In this document: positions 47,087 to 57,927 of the stretch, one piece after another
Position numbering within the stretch: the first letter of the stretch is position 1
Layout of the letters: each line of letters starts with the position of its first letter
DNA from: Cryptomeria japonica
Taxonomy: Eukaryota; Streptophyta; Pinopsida; Cupressales; Cupressaceae
Reading direction: 5' to 3'
Length of the DNA stretch: 64,000 bases
NCBI RefSeq assembly: GCF_030272615.1
Contig: NC_081410.1
Location: 221,207,415-221,271,414 of the forward strand
Notes under the pieces: model-generated
What the model was told of the DNA's origin: nothing
The model's database searches: none
Seen by the model: only the letters and a program-made list of their open reading frames with translations
Made by a program: the position numbers and the translations under genes

Positions 47087-47103
47087 TCATGTCAGGTTCA
47101 CCA
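47087..47103 (-). promoter_or_regulatory. Primer-binding site of gag-protease element
   Basis: The minus strand reads TGGTGAACCTGACATGA, three bases from the LTR edge. The leading TGG fits a tRNA 3' CCA end. I cannot name the tRNA; it is not the initiator-Met type of the other two elements. Confidence 0.7.
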
Positions 47104-47106
47104 AAA

Positions 47107-48377
47107 TGTAAAGCGGAAAAATTGAACCCTAGTTGTTCTCCCCTCCCCAACTCCAAGGAGAGAGAAGGGAGGTCACTAGGGTTGATGGTTTTCACTTAGG
47201 AGGGACTTTACATTCAAAAGAGGGGCTGAAACCCACAAGATCCAATCCCTCACAATGCAGGATTGGATTCTAAATGAGTTTCAAGGGTTAAGACATCAAG
47301 GATACCCTCTTTTGTAAAGAATGTAGATAGAATGATTGAACTAAGAATGTATGTAGAAGCAAGGAAGATTCGCTTATAAACAGAGATAGGGATATGGGAT
47401 GAAGCTGCGGACCTGGAATTAGCAGTAAAATGTCGAGACGGTGTTGTTCTGCAAATTTGAGCGAAAGTTGACGGGACGATGGCGCCCGACGTGCACACGG
47501 TCCTCCGAAAAATCCGCGAAACGAAGGTGGATCTGTTCGTCTCTGCACAAGGATTCCAGATCTTTAATTACAGTCGTGTACCTGCAACCTACACACAGAA
47601 AAGAGAGGACAATTGGGGGGTTAGGGATGAGGGGTTTGCCTTTAGGTCAAACCCCGGTTTTGGAATTAACCAAGAAATGAGAATGTTGTAAATGTAAATG
47701 TTTGTAATGTAAACAAGTACTGGTACCTTGTTGTAAGAATATTTGTATTCTTACATGCGAAGGTGTAATGTATGTTGTATGTAATGTGTTGTAAGTGATC
47801 TCCTCTTCAATGGTTGAATCCTTGTCTTGAATGCAACACCTAGCCTTGAATGGAGACTTAGAATGCTCGATTGCTTGAAGGAATGCTTGAATGCTTGAAT
47901 GTTTGAATGTTTGAATATCCCTTTCGCGCCTTGCTCACATATGTCCTCCTCCCTTTTTCCTTCCTTTCTAGGAGAGGAAAAGCAGTTTATATACTTGTCA
48001 ATTAGGGTTAGAAGACTGATTTTTCTGACCTTGGGCTGACATAGAAACAATATTTTCCAATTTGCAAACTTAAAGACCCGATGCCCAAAAGAGACCGGGC
48101 CCAAAAATAGGGCCAGGGACCAGGGCGCTGGGCGCCATGGTCCTGGGGGACCAGGGTGCTGGGCGCCCTAGTCTTGAAGGACCAGGGCGCTGGGTGCCAT
48201 GGTCCCACCTCCCGGGACAGCAGGGTGCAAGGAGGGATCATGCCAAGGTGCAGAAAAATGCAGTTTTTGGTGTCACAAGCAAGTTTCGGGGTCTCCATCC
48301 AGGTTCAACGTTGCGCTGCCATCGTGAAGACCCAAATGCAGTCGAAAGTGCAAGTGTCGCAATTTTAGGACGCTATA
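47107..48377 (-). mobile_element. 5' LTR of gag-protease element
   Basis: A 1271-bp LTR. Its last bases read GCTATA instead of GCTACA, a C to T change in the terminal CA. It holds three 27-bp palindromic units at a 31-bp period (48117-48205), of which the left LTR has one. The TATA box on the minus strand is at 47986-47993. Otherwise it is very similar to 40507-41727. Confidence 0.92.
48117..48205 (-). repeat. Three 31-bp palindromic repeat units in LTR
   Basis: Units start at 48117, 48148 and 48179. The outer units have arms GGACCA and TGGTCC with an inner GGCGC/GCGCC-like pair; the middle one has decayed to end CTAGTC. The left LTR has one unit at 41518-41544, so two units were gained here or lost there. 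Confidence 0.8.
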
Positions 48378-48382
48378 GAAAA
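48378..48382. repeat. TSD of gag-protease element, right (GAAAA)
   Basis: GAAAA directly after the LTR end; identical to 40502-40506. Confidence 0.9.
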
Positions 48383-49476
48383 TATAGCATATTATCTATC
48401 TTCTAGATCAAATAATTCTCGTATGAGAGTTAGTAATATCTTGCAAAATACAAATCATTAAAAAAGTAAGAAAGAAAAGATATTTAAAATTGTAAAAATA
48501 TATAATAAAAAAATATTATTGAAAGTTTAATCAAATATTTGAAACTTTTCTATACTATATATAAATCTAGGAAAAGTCGCCAATAGTCTAGTAGTGACAC
48601 TAGAACAAAAGGCACCTCAAAATGATAATTTATCAATTAAAAAATCATTATTTATTTTATTTAAATTCAAATTTTGCTTTAAAATTGGTCTTAAAAAATT
48701 ATCATATGTAAAATAAATTATTAATCAAAATATAATATATAATAAAAAATAATAATTGAAGAAAAAACTTATAAATTAGATTTTATAACTTTAAAATGCA
48801 ATACTTTTTTTCCTATTTTAAGATAAAAAATATTTAATTTCTTTTATTATTACTAGATTATATAATTTTTAAATTTAATATTTTTTGTGTTCAAAAGAAA
48901 AAATGCATTTCCTTTATTATTATTATTATCATCATTTTTTATGTTTTAAATCCCTAATCAAAATATAATATAAAATAAAAAATAATAATTAAAAAAATTA
49001 TAAATTAGATATTATAATTTTTAAATGCTATTTTTTTTGTTTTCAAAGGGAAAAAGCATTTAACTTTCCTTTATTATTACTAGATTATATATATATTAAA
49101 TGCAATATTTACACAAGGCGCCTCAAAATGGCATTGTAACATGTTAGAGTACATTGATGTTGTATTGAGCACAAAATTAGCATTGTCGATTATTGACAAA
49201 CCGCTTAGATTGCATTAATGTTGGATTGCATTTTATTCTTTCTTAGGAGGATCTGGTTTTCTGACATGTATATTATTTATGGCCTAGAAATTTATAAGGT
49301 CGTATGGTTTCAAATTTCTTACTTCTAAACATAAAACTGAACCAAATCTAATATCAACGCATATTGTGCTTTCCAAACTGAATGATTGCTTTGAATCCTT
49401 AATAAGGGTTTCAATGTTCTCCCAACCAATAGCTTGTAGGTGGTGGCTAAAACTTAATAGAAATATGCAAGTCACC
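48383..49476. other. AT-rich intergenic DNA with old repeats
   Basis: From 48700 to 49110 there are two diverged copies of the AT-rich repeat also found beside the LINE (TTTCCTTTATTATTA with AAATTAGATTTTATA). A motif near GGCACCTCAAAATG (48610) recurs at 49115 as GGCGCCTCAAAATG. At 49284-49470 an open minus-strand frame (GWENIETLIKDSKQSFSLES) may be an exon remnant, but I recognise no family. Confidence 0.5.
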
Positions 49477-50150
49477 TGTAATGCCCGCCAAAATACCCTA
49501 GACAAATACACCTAATCTAACTACAAATAAAGATTTTATTTTTTTTAAAGCTCATATACTAAACAACACATACATCTATAACATCCATCTAATGCATATC
49601 AAATACATCATCTATTAAATGAATCATTACAAATTACATCTTTTGCTAATTACAACAAAGTATAGAACATCATAGAACAACTACGCAAGCGGAAAAACAC
49701 ATCATATCATTCTTTCCCCTAGGGTATCTCAACGTCACTACTTTTAAGAGTAACATCCTATAAACTATGTTCATTTTAGAGCATCAATTCAAATGTTCTA
49801 AATCCCTATAATTAAACATCCATTCTATTCATTATGAATCTAAATTCATATCCCTTCATAAGATAGTACTAGATTGTAATCTAAGATTCACAATGCCTAA
49901 CAATTGGATTACTAACATACACAAGTACATGAAGTATAACATCAATGCTTAACTATTCTAGGTGCATGATGCAACCTAAGATACCTATATCATTTCTATC
50001 TAATCCATACATAATAGTATCTCTTAACATATACTATATGAAATGTCAACAACACACTATTACAATTTTCATTCTACTTCAATCTCTAAGATCATTTATG
50101 ACACTAACAATGCTTCTCATTCACAATCTTACAAGAGTCATCTAACTTGC
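49477..50150 (-). mobile_element. Partial LTR related to the LARD family
   Basis: It begins TGTAATGCCCGCC on the plus strand, like the LARD LTR (TGTAATGCCCCGCC), and shows a similar order of features (a T-run with AAG, then an AT-rich stretch with AAGCGGAA) but is much diverged. It is cut off near 50150, where copia coding sequence starts. I take it as the U5 end of an LTR from a related family. Confidence 0.5.
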
Positions 50151-50151
50151 A

Positions 50152-50772
50152 ATGAAACCACATATCCAACTCTATAACTTTACATCAGATACTTGCAAGG
50201 TACATCAAAATATGGTGGTGAAAAGAATTTTTAGATACTTGCAAGGTACATTAGAATATGGCTTATGGTACCCTAAGGATGATAAATTTACTTTATGTGC
50301 ATATACAGATGTTGATTGGGCTGGAGATGTTGATGATCGGAAAAGTACTTCTGGTGGAGCTTTCTTTCTTGGAAAGAAGTTGGTTTCATGGATCAGCGAG
50401 AAATGGTCATGTACTTCTTTATCTACTGTTGAAGTTGAGTATGTTGATGTTGCTATTAATTATACACAAGTTCTATGGATGAAGCAAATGTTGAAGGATA
50501 TAAATGTGGATTGTGATGCACCAATAGTTATTCACTATGATAACTCTGCTACTATTGATATATCAAATAATCCGGTATTTCATTCTAAGACAAAACACAT
50601 ATCTATCAAGTATAACTTTTTGAAGGAGAAAGTGGAAGCAAATGAAGTTAAACTGGTTTATGTGAACACTAAAGAATATATTATATATATTTTCACTAAA
50701 CCTTTATCGAAGGAATCATTTGAGTACCTAAGAGACAGATTGGGGGTTTCTGCCCCTCTGATAGAGACTTGA
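50152..50772 (+). pseudogene. Copia RNase H, truncated polyprotein end
   Basis: The 3' end of a Ty1/copia pol gene. FRYLQGTLEYGLWY is the usual RT to RNase H junction. RNase H motifs follow: DVDWAGDVDDRKSTSGGAFF, LVSWISEKWS, STVEVEYVDV, then HYDNSATIDISNNPVFHSKT, KHISIKYNFLKE and FTKPLSKESFEYLRDRLG. It ends at a natural TGA after about 200 codons. Everything upstream (gag, integrase, most of RT) is missing. A 28-bp segment is doubled near 50187-50262, scrambling the start. AEAEY-type and SKKQ-type positions are altered, so it was inactive even before truncation. Confidence 0.9.
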
Positions 50773-51140
50773 TTGATGCGGTTTGGCATCAGTCTGGCAT
50801 GCATTATCAGAGATACTATTCATCTGGCACTGATGTGGGATGCTACTGCTCAGGGGGAGTAGTCAGCTTTGAGATTCAGAGGCTTATGTTTTTGCTTTGA
50901 TTATTTTGTGAGATTTATGGCATTGATGTCAAAGGGGGAGAGATAGTGATGTGAAAAAGAAATTCAGAAATAAAATCAGAACTTTACAGAGATATTATTC
51001 AAAGGGGGGAAGTTATTGATATTTAGAGCTATATGCAGAAGTTTGTTGGTTGTCTTCCACAGGGGGAGACTTGTTTGGCATTTCTTGGTACTTAGATGCT
51101 TTTCACATCTAGCGTTGCCATCAATGCCAAAGGGGGAGAT
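50773..51140 (+). promoter_or_regulatory. Five repeated polypurine tracts before copia LTR
   Basis: AGGGGGAG-type motifs at about 50852, 50931, 51001, 51061 and 51129. The last, AAAGGGGGAGAT, abuts the LTR. The same arrangement precedes the first copia LTR at 3463. Multiple PPT-like motifs are described for Sirevirus-type copia elements. Confidence 0.7.
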
Positions 51141-52364
51141 TGTTTGCCATTTGGTGGAATTGATTATGTGTTGCATTGATGTTTTGTCATTGATGTCAAC
51201 ACTAGCTATTTGGATGCTTTACCGGTACCCTTTTGGTCCTGGTAGGTTGAGTAGTTTTTGGTTAACTTGAATCCGACATGATCCTGTTGACTCTGGTATA
51301 ATCTGGTGATGGAATTGGCTTGTTCATAATGCTTATACTCATATTTGGTTAGTTGGTTTCGGTCTGGTGATTGGATGTTATCTTGCTTACTTAGAAGATT
51401 GGTTTCTAGTTTCGACGAGGGTTTCACCGACAGAGCTTTTGGTGGAGATCTTTGATGCATTGCATAATTGGTGTTGGTGAAGCTTCTGATGGAGTTTCAG
51501 GGTGTTGTTGGTGATCATGTTCGAGACTTGTCATTTGGAGATCATTGTTGAAGCGTGTGGACCTATACTTGGTCTCGGTTGATCTAGGTTATGGACTGAC
51601 ATTGATGTAACATGTGGATAGGACCCATTGTTGTATTTCTGGGATGTCTTATGTGTGGATATTATTGTTTGGTCTAAGGCCAACATGGTTTGTAATTATG
51701 TAATTGGTTTATTGTTTGGTAGCCGATCTGATTGTTTATGGTCGAGGGTTTGTATAAATAAGATGTAAGATCTCATTGTAGATCATCATGGTTATTGTAA
51801 AGAGGTCATGGTCAATGAATGTAATGTGTGAATAATGTAATATCATTTAGGTAGAGGAGTTGGTCGATCATTGAAGATTGAATTGGGTTTGTGTAAGAGG
51901 ATTTAGTCCTCCGGCATTAAGCTTAACCGGAACTATACTCAAGCATAGGAGATGCTATCTTTTGCAGTTCAACACTTCTCTGGATTGTAGTCTGGATTTA
52001 TATGTAGTCAATGAGACTCCTTTTGTGATGAGCAATGTGCACTAGGTTGTTGGTCTCCTGCAAGTGCAGGCCCCTTCATTGTAAATTCACATACTTACTA
52101 CAGAAGTATTATCTAATTGTGGGTAGGCTTCCCACCGTGGTTTTTCCCTTTACCGGGTTTTCCACATACAAATCTTGGTGTTGTGTGGATGGTACTTATT
52201 CTATGTTTATTGTTTATGCTTAATTGGATTAACTACTATTCCGGTATTATTGTTTTGGGTTTCAGTATTAAAGTTTAAATTGTTAATGCTTCCAATAATC
52301 TATGACAACTGATTCACCCCCCCTCCCCTCTCAGTTGTCTTTCGGTTATCTGGACTGTCTAACA
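51141..52364 (+). mobile_element. 3' LTR of copia element (family 2)
   Basis: It starts TGTTTGCCATTTGG after the PPT and ends GGACTGTCTAACA. Length is 1224 bp. A TATAAATA box is at 51753-51760. Near the end it has CTGATTCACC followed by a C/T-rich run, as in the LTR at 3463-4559. The 5' LTR is missing, so no TSD can be tested. Confidence 0.85.
51753..51760 (+). promoter_or_regulatory. TATA box in copia LTR
   Basis: TATAAATA, a strong plant TATA match, about 610 bp into the LTR, preceded by a GC-richer segment. Likely the U3 promoter. Confidence 0.6.
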
Positions 52365-54633
52365 ACATCATCCAACATCATTTTAACATTATCATGTTAT
52401 ATTATTGCTATTATATTTATGCTCATTGACTCATAGAAATTTGACTCTCACTCACTCTCTCTTATATATGTATTTGTATGTTGTCTTGCACCCCAACACA
52501 AAAACATCGTGGAATATAGATATAATGTGATTTTTTCAGATATGCATATTTCTATACAATCACTACAATATTTAGACAACCAAAAAGTAGGAAAACTAGG
52601 TCCTTCCCATATAAATCAGTTTGAATTGCACTTTGCTCTTGCACTTGAATATGAGAAAAATAACAAAGGAGCTTAAAAATGCTTTGGTGATTTTCAGGCT
52701 ATTTAAATTTCATAATAATGAGTGATTGTTGATAGTTTAATTTTTATTAATACAATAAAAATATTTTGTCTAATAAGGAAAAAGAAAAGAACTAGAGAAT
52801 TAAATCTTAGGGTTGTTTATAAAAGTTGCACAAGTCTTAGACCACCTAGTGCACATGATGCTACTTGATTAATTGCAAGTTACATTAGTTGTAGATAACT
52901 TGCTAAGAATACACAATTGGGATTAAGAAGAGGCGTATGATGGAAAAAAAAGTAGGTCATTAAGAAGATACGTTTGGTGATTATTGCGGATTGTTTAATC
53001 TCAAAGTAAAAATGTGGAAGCTTTAATAATTTAGATGCAATACAAGTCAGTCACATTATACTTATATGGCAAACTAAAAGTGTAAATGGAGTTCATTTTA
53101 GATATAATATAATCCAGTCACATTATACTTATATGGCAATGACATGGCAAACTAAAAGTGTAAATGGAGTTCAATTATACAAATTTAACATGAGAAAAAT
53201 AGAGAAAATTAAAAATTGTTAAAATATGTATAAAACACATAAGAAAAAATCAATTGCAAATGTTTTTTCATGTCAAATAGAATATGTAGAAAGAGACACA
53301 AAATCTCAAATTAAGTATCTATTTTTTAGTCTAGAGTACATATTGAAATAGACTTATCACTCATAAGCCATTTCTAAAACAAAATAGGAGAATATAGTTA
53401 AACAATCTTGGTTTGCATGGAATAATCTCCCCAATGCCCTATTACAGTACTAAAAAGTGAAGATTAGAAAATGGGCTTCGAAAGTGTACATAAGATATGT
53501 ACAATAATTAATTTATCTATTGACATTTCATTGTTTGACTTGTTTTTTAAGTTTTAATTTCATTAAAATTATGATATGTGATTATGATTAATGTTATTTG
53601 TATATTTCATGCTCATTTGTTGATCAACTACTACTGATTTTTCTTTTTGATCTAAAGCATTCTAAGTATGCACATATCAAAAAATGATGTGTGCTATTAA
53701 AGCTATTTGAAGTAACCAAAGGGATAAAGGGTTGAGTCCCATTATTTTCATTTGGGCTGGCCTAGATGCCTTTAGGGTCAAGGCATCCATTCTATTGATT
53801 TACAATGAAGGTGTCCTAGATAAATTCATTGTGTTAGACCTAAAGCTTTACCAAGCCAAGGCATCCCTCTTATTTTCTTTAACAATTTATCTAGGAATTT
53901 GTTGAAACATTAGAAGTGGTGAGTTGGTTGGAGTGATATTGTAATGATATTTTCTTCCCCCAAAAAAAATAATGGCAATGAAAATTAGGAATGCTTGTCT
54001 ACATATGAGTTGATGTTGATGAGTAAAACCCATGATCTATGTGAAAAAGCGACACATTTTTCAATTACATATATATTAAGTGCATTTTTATTCAATTCTA
54101 TCTATTTTCAATGCATAATTTTCATGCATTCTATTAATATGATTCAAGCCTCAATTGGAAATTTGATGTCTGTTGCAATATGATTTCTTCTATCAATATG
54201 TTTTAAGGAGTGTCAATGGGGATTTTTTTTCAAGAAACTAGTATAGAGGCATCCAAATAAAAGTTTAGGATAGGCCAATAGGTATATTTCCATTGCTTTT
54301 GCATCATTATGATGGCCTTTCATGGGTTGTATTGACTTCTTTTGTGCATTTCAGGCCCTCCAAACCATATCTTGACTTGACTTTGTGATTGTGGAGCATT
54401 AGTGCTAAGAATGGAGTGAATTCCTTGTATCTAATGATTGTTGAATATTTCCTATATTCAATGCAATGGGTATCAACTCTTCTCCTACCAGCCTTTTTGT
54501 ATACTAATTTTGTTTTTTTATTTTGGAATGGCTAAGAGGAACATGGTACAATTGAACACTCAACTAGTGTTGATCTTTCTCTAAACTAAACTTGTATTAC
54601 TTTTATAATTTTACTAGATGGCTAAAATTCATT
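52365..54633. other. AT-rich intergenic DNA
   Basis: No gene or element is recognised. A segment of about 55 bp with CACATTATACTTATATGGCA and AAAGTGTAAATGGAG is repeated at 53046-53098 and 53113-53175, the second copy carrying a small insertion. Open frames such as 53995-54183 lack any support. Confidence 0.55.
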
Positions 54634-54638
54634 ACTTA
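54634..54638. repeat. TSD of solo LTR, left (ACTTA)
   Basis: ACTTA directly before the LTR start TGTAGTACCCC; repeated at 58876-58880. Confidence 0.93.
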
Positions 54639-55984
54639 TGTAGTACCCCTACCCTAGTCTATTTCTAACCTTGGCTTAATCTTGATTAGTTAATCATAAT
54701 ATTATGTTATAATCAGATGTTGATTTTACGCATAGCTATTGATGTGGTTTTCTCACTAGTTTTATGCTAGTTGTTTAGTGTTTTTATTTCATGATATTCA
54801 TCGAGCTAACGCATTCATTAAGTTATTATATATGTATGCATGTATGATCGTTGGTTGCAGGAGATTTCAGGTACGAAGTCGCATGAGTGTGAGGTTCGTC
54901 GTCACCTAGTTTTGTAGGTTTGAGTGTACCTTTTTAATCCCTAGAGTCGGATTAGGTGGTCGTAAGACCCTAGTTGACCTTCGTCGTGCTCTAGTGAGCA
55001 TCGCCAGTCGTCGTCGGTGATCCCTTCTGGTTTGGGTTTGCGAGTCGTCTGTTTGGTTGACCTTCTCGGTTTGCGTGCCTAGTGTGTTTGGTTAATCGAT
55101 TAATTAGTCCTTAATAATGATTTTGAGTAAATATGCGTTTGTGCATTGATGATTAAAGGATTAGAGTAATCTGGTTTCCGTTATATGACTTTCGTTGTTA
55201 ATGAATTCCCTGTTTTAAATTTGGAGTAAGTTTGATTAAATAACTGGTTTCGAATATTTAATGCATTTTATATATGCTGATGAAATGAAGTCTTGTATTT
55301 TATCGCAACAGAGTTTTATTGAAATCTGTTGGATTATTCTATTAGAAAGGTTAAATTGAATTGATTGTGAAAGAAATCGATTTTTAATTGATTAAGCAAG
55401 TTATTTTGTTGATAGTTAAAAAGAAATAATTTTTGAGGAATTAATTGTAAATAAAAGTTTTTATTCCAAAAAAAATGGAATTTTTGGGTCAACTCTTCCA
55501 TATTACCCAAATTTGGGGAAATTGGGAGGATGGACATTTTGGAGAAAATTTTTGGTGGAAAAGATTTTGGAATGAAATTGGGGGTTTGGAGAAGGAATGA
55601 TGCTGGATCTGGCAGGTGGGCTCTCCCTCAGGCATTCCAGGATTGCGTATTCAGGTAGGATTCCGAATTTGTTATTGGAAAACCAATTGATTGTCCATTT
55701 GAATTTGGCTGGAAACTTTCTTATTCCTCATTGCGGTATGGTGTTGAAAACCCCTGATTGTGTTAGGAATGGATGAATTCCATCAAGAATCTTGATGCCA
55801 AAACTGATTTCATTGGAAATGGATTTTGTATTAAATCGTATTTATTTTTTTTAAAATCGAAATTTCTTTTCAATTTCGTGCTGGGCGTTTGTGATATTAT
55901 CAGACTGGGTGGTTTTTAAAAATAAGGGAAAATATATATCTTTTTCGAACTGTGTGTTCGAACCTGGGCGTCATTGTTTTTGTG

Positions 55985-56225
55985 CTCGGACTGTGTTTTG
56001 GGGATGGGAGGCGGGGAGCGGAGCTCCACCCGCTCCCTCCCCTCTCCACCGCTCGCGCCCCCTTACTCTCCCCCGCGTCCCGTGCTCTTCCCTCGCGGAT
56101 TGTTGGGCCGTGGCTCACGGCGGTGGCCGCAGGGGCCGCGGTGGCCGCAGGGCGCCGCGGCACCTGCGGGCACCACCGTGGGCGCCGCCTGCGCGCTACC
56201 CCGCGGCTAGGGTTAGGGCACGGCC
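55985..56225. other. GC-rich block in solo LTR
   Basis: Counterpart of 11581-11865 in inverted orientation. Its persistence in an older, independent copy shows that the block is an original part of this LTR. It is open in several frames on both strands, as expected for GC-rich DNA, and no frame is shared with the LARD copies over its length. Confidence 0.6.
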
Positions 56226-57596
56226 CTTTCCCAGCACGCTTTCCTTGTTTTAAATGCGTGGTTTTGTTTAATCACAGTTGTTAAAACGTTTTTTTTAATG
56301 CATTTTTTTTTATCATTTAGAAAAAAAAAAATGCATATGTTATGTAATGGCATTTTGATGCATGCTATTTTAGTGTTGAGTTTTATTAGTTCTTAATTTC
56401 GATTAAGGAGGCTTTAATCATTGCAAATTTTAGTTGATAATGATTAATTTTATAATAGAGCTTATAGGTTAATTGTTATGTAGCTTCATTTCGTGACTTA
56501 TGCCCTCTTTCCAATTAAGTCCTGCGACTGTAATATTGCAATTTAATATTGACAATTATTCTCTGATTGATTTTGGCTAATTAAGGTAGCGTTGTTTAAA
56601 AACAAAATAGAGAATAATATGTTTTGGAAGATCGTTGAAATACGATGTAATTACTTATTGATGTTGTTAATGTTATCTTAGAACATCTCATTTGAGTAAT
56701 TGAAAGTAGGGAAATATTTATCGTTGGGCTTTAGAAATTTAAACGCCATGTCTTGAAAGTGATTATCTCCTTTTAGATTCTCCTTCTACGTTTATATTTT
56801 CGTGATCCGTATTATGCATCTGGGATTGGAAATTATGAATCTGTAGAGGACGATTTTGAACTAGTAAAGCTAGGATGTTTTGTTGGAGATTAAATATCTT
56901 ATTTCAGTTGATTAATGGCTGTCTGTATTTTTAATAATATGAATTGGTTAAAACTCTTTATGGCTTAAATTGCCTGTTCAATGCTTGAACCTTAGGAGTT
57001 AGAAACCCAAGAACAACTTAACCCTTGATGAGATAGATAACTGTAACCTGTTTTTAGAACATGTAGAGAACTTGATCGATTTTAATGATTAAATCAATTT
57101 GAGAATTCATTGTCCTTTCTGATTATTGCATTGCGAGTTTAATTACTGTATTCGCTTTAATTATGAAATGGCAGGATTGCTTGGTTTAGTAGGACCCTAT
57201 CGTATGGATGATTTGGTGTTCCTGTATCAGTCCTCGAATTCTGAGTTGATTGTTGAATTGTGATGTTGTCATAGTTGGTTATATCCTCGTTGTGTGAGTC
57301 GAATAATGATTCGTGGTTAACCTTAGTTGTCAGGTCTCTAGTTAGAGTACCGTCAGTAAGTGATTACCTTTGAGTCGTGTTTGACCAGATGAATGTTTCT
57401 CTCTTCTTGAACTCCGTTCGTCTTACCATGTGTATTCCGTGGTTTGAGTTCGTTTGAGTCAGTCTAGTGTCGTATGGGAAAGTGGCTTTCGATTGGGGGC
57501 CGTGCCCAAAGTGGCTGCTGGATAACCCGTCGAAAGTGAGTCTAATAAGTGATAACCTAAATAGATTAGAATGTAATCTCTAAACAAGATAATGTG

Positions 57597-57927
57597 CCTC
57601 ACACATGAGACGAGTGCTATCATAGATTCGACATGCTGTGAGAAGGCCTGAAATGGCAAACTACCTTCCTTGTCATCACGAGAGGATGTGTGGGTCCACA
57701 TGAGGCTTGGATGGGCCGGAAGTTCGGATTAGGTTGCCAGGGTTACCAGTGTATGGGCCGGGACCTATGAAGACTTGCCATGGTATCCATACCAGGTTGT
57801 GTGATGACACTTGTCCCTACGTTCGCTAGTGTGTTGTCGTTTTGTCCTGTTTTGAGTACCTTTGTGAGTCGTCCTTTGTCGCTGCCCTTGTGAGTGTCGG
57901 TTTCATGCTAGACCTTGGGTGGTGATG
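57597..57927. repeat. Conserved block in solo LTR
   Basis: It matches 9991-10332 on the opposite strand with few differences by eye, while its flanks have diverged strongly. A one-base loss relative to the LARD copies breaks the antisense ORF seen there, which argues against coding. Confidence 0.6.

Larger units (their letters stand above)
40507..48377 (-). mobile_element. Gag-protease-only LTR element (TR-GAG-like)
   Basis: A complete 7871-bp LTR element on the minus strand, flanked by GAAAA. LTRs are 40507-41727 and 47107-48377. The PBS lies at 47087-47103 and the PPT at 41728-41745. The interior codes for a large Gag (43705-45924) and a protease-like region with a long tail (42479-43708). 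RT, RNase H and integrase are absent, and the 750 bp left before the PPT cannot hold them. Elements with only gag between terminal repeats are known as TR-GAGs and depend on an autonomous partner. Gag sequence suggests a Ty3/gypsy origin outside the chromovirus branch (inference). Confidence 0.88.

Noticed and set aside
49284-49511. Possible host exon on the minus strand
   Set aside because: The composition looks coding-like, but there is no recognised family, paired exon or conserved copy, and the start reads across the LTR fragment at 49477. I mention it only in the intergenic entry.
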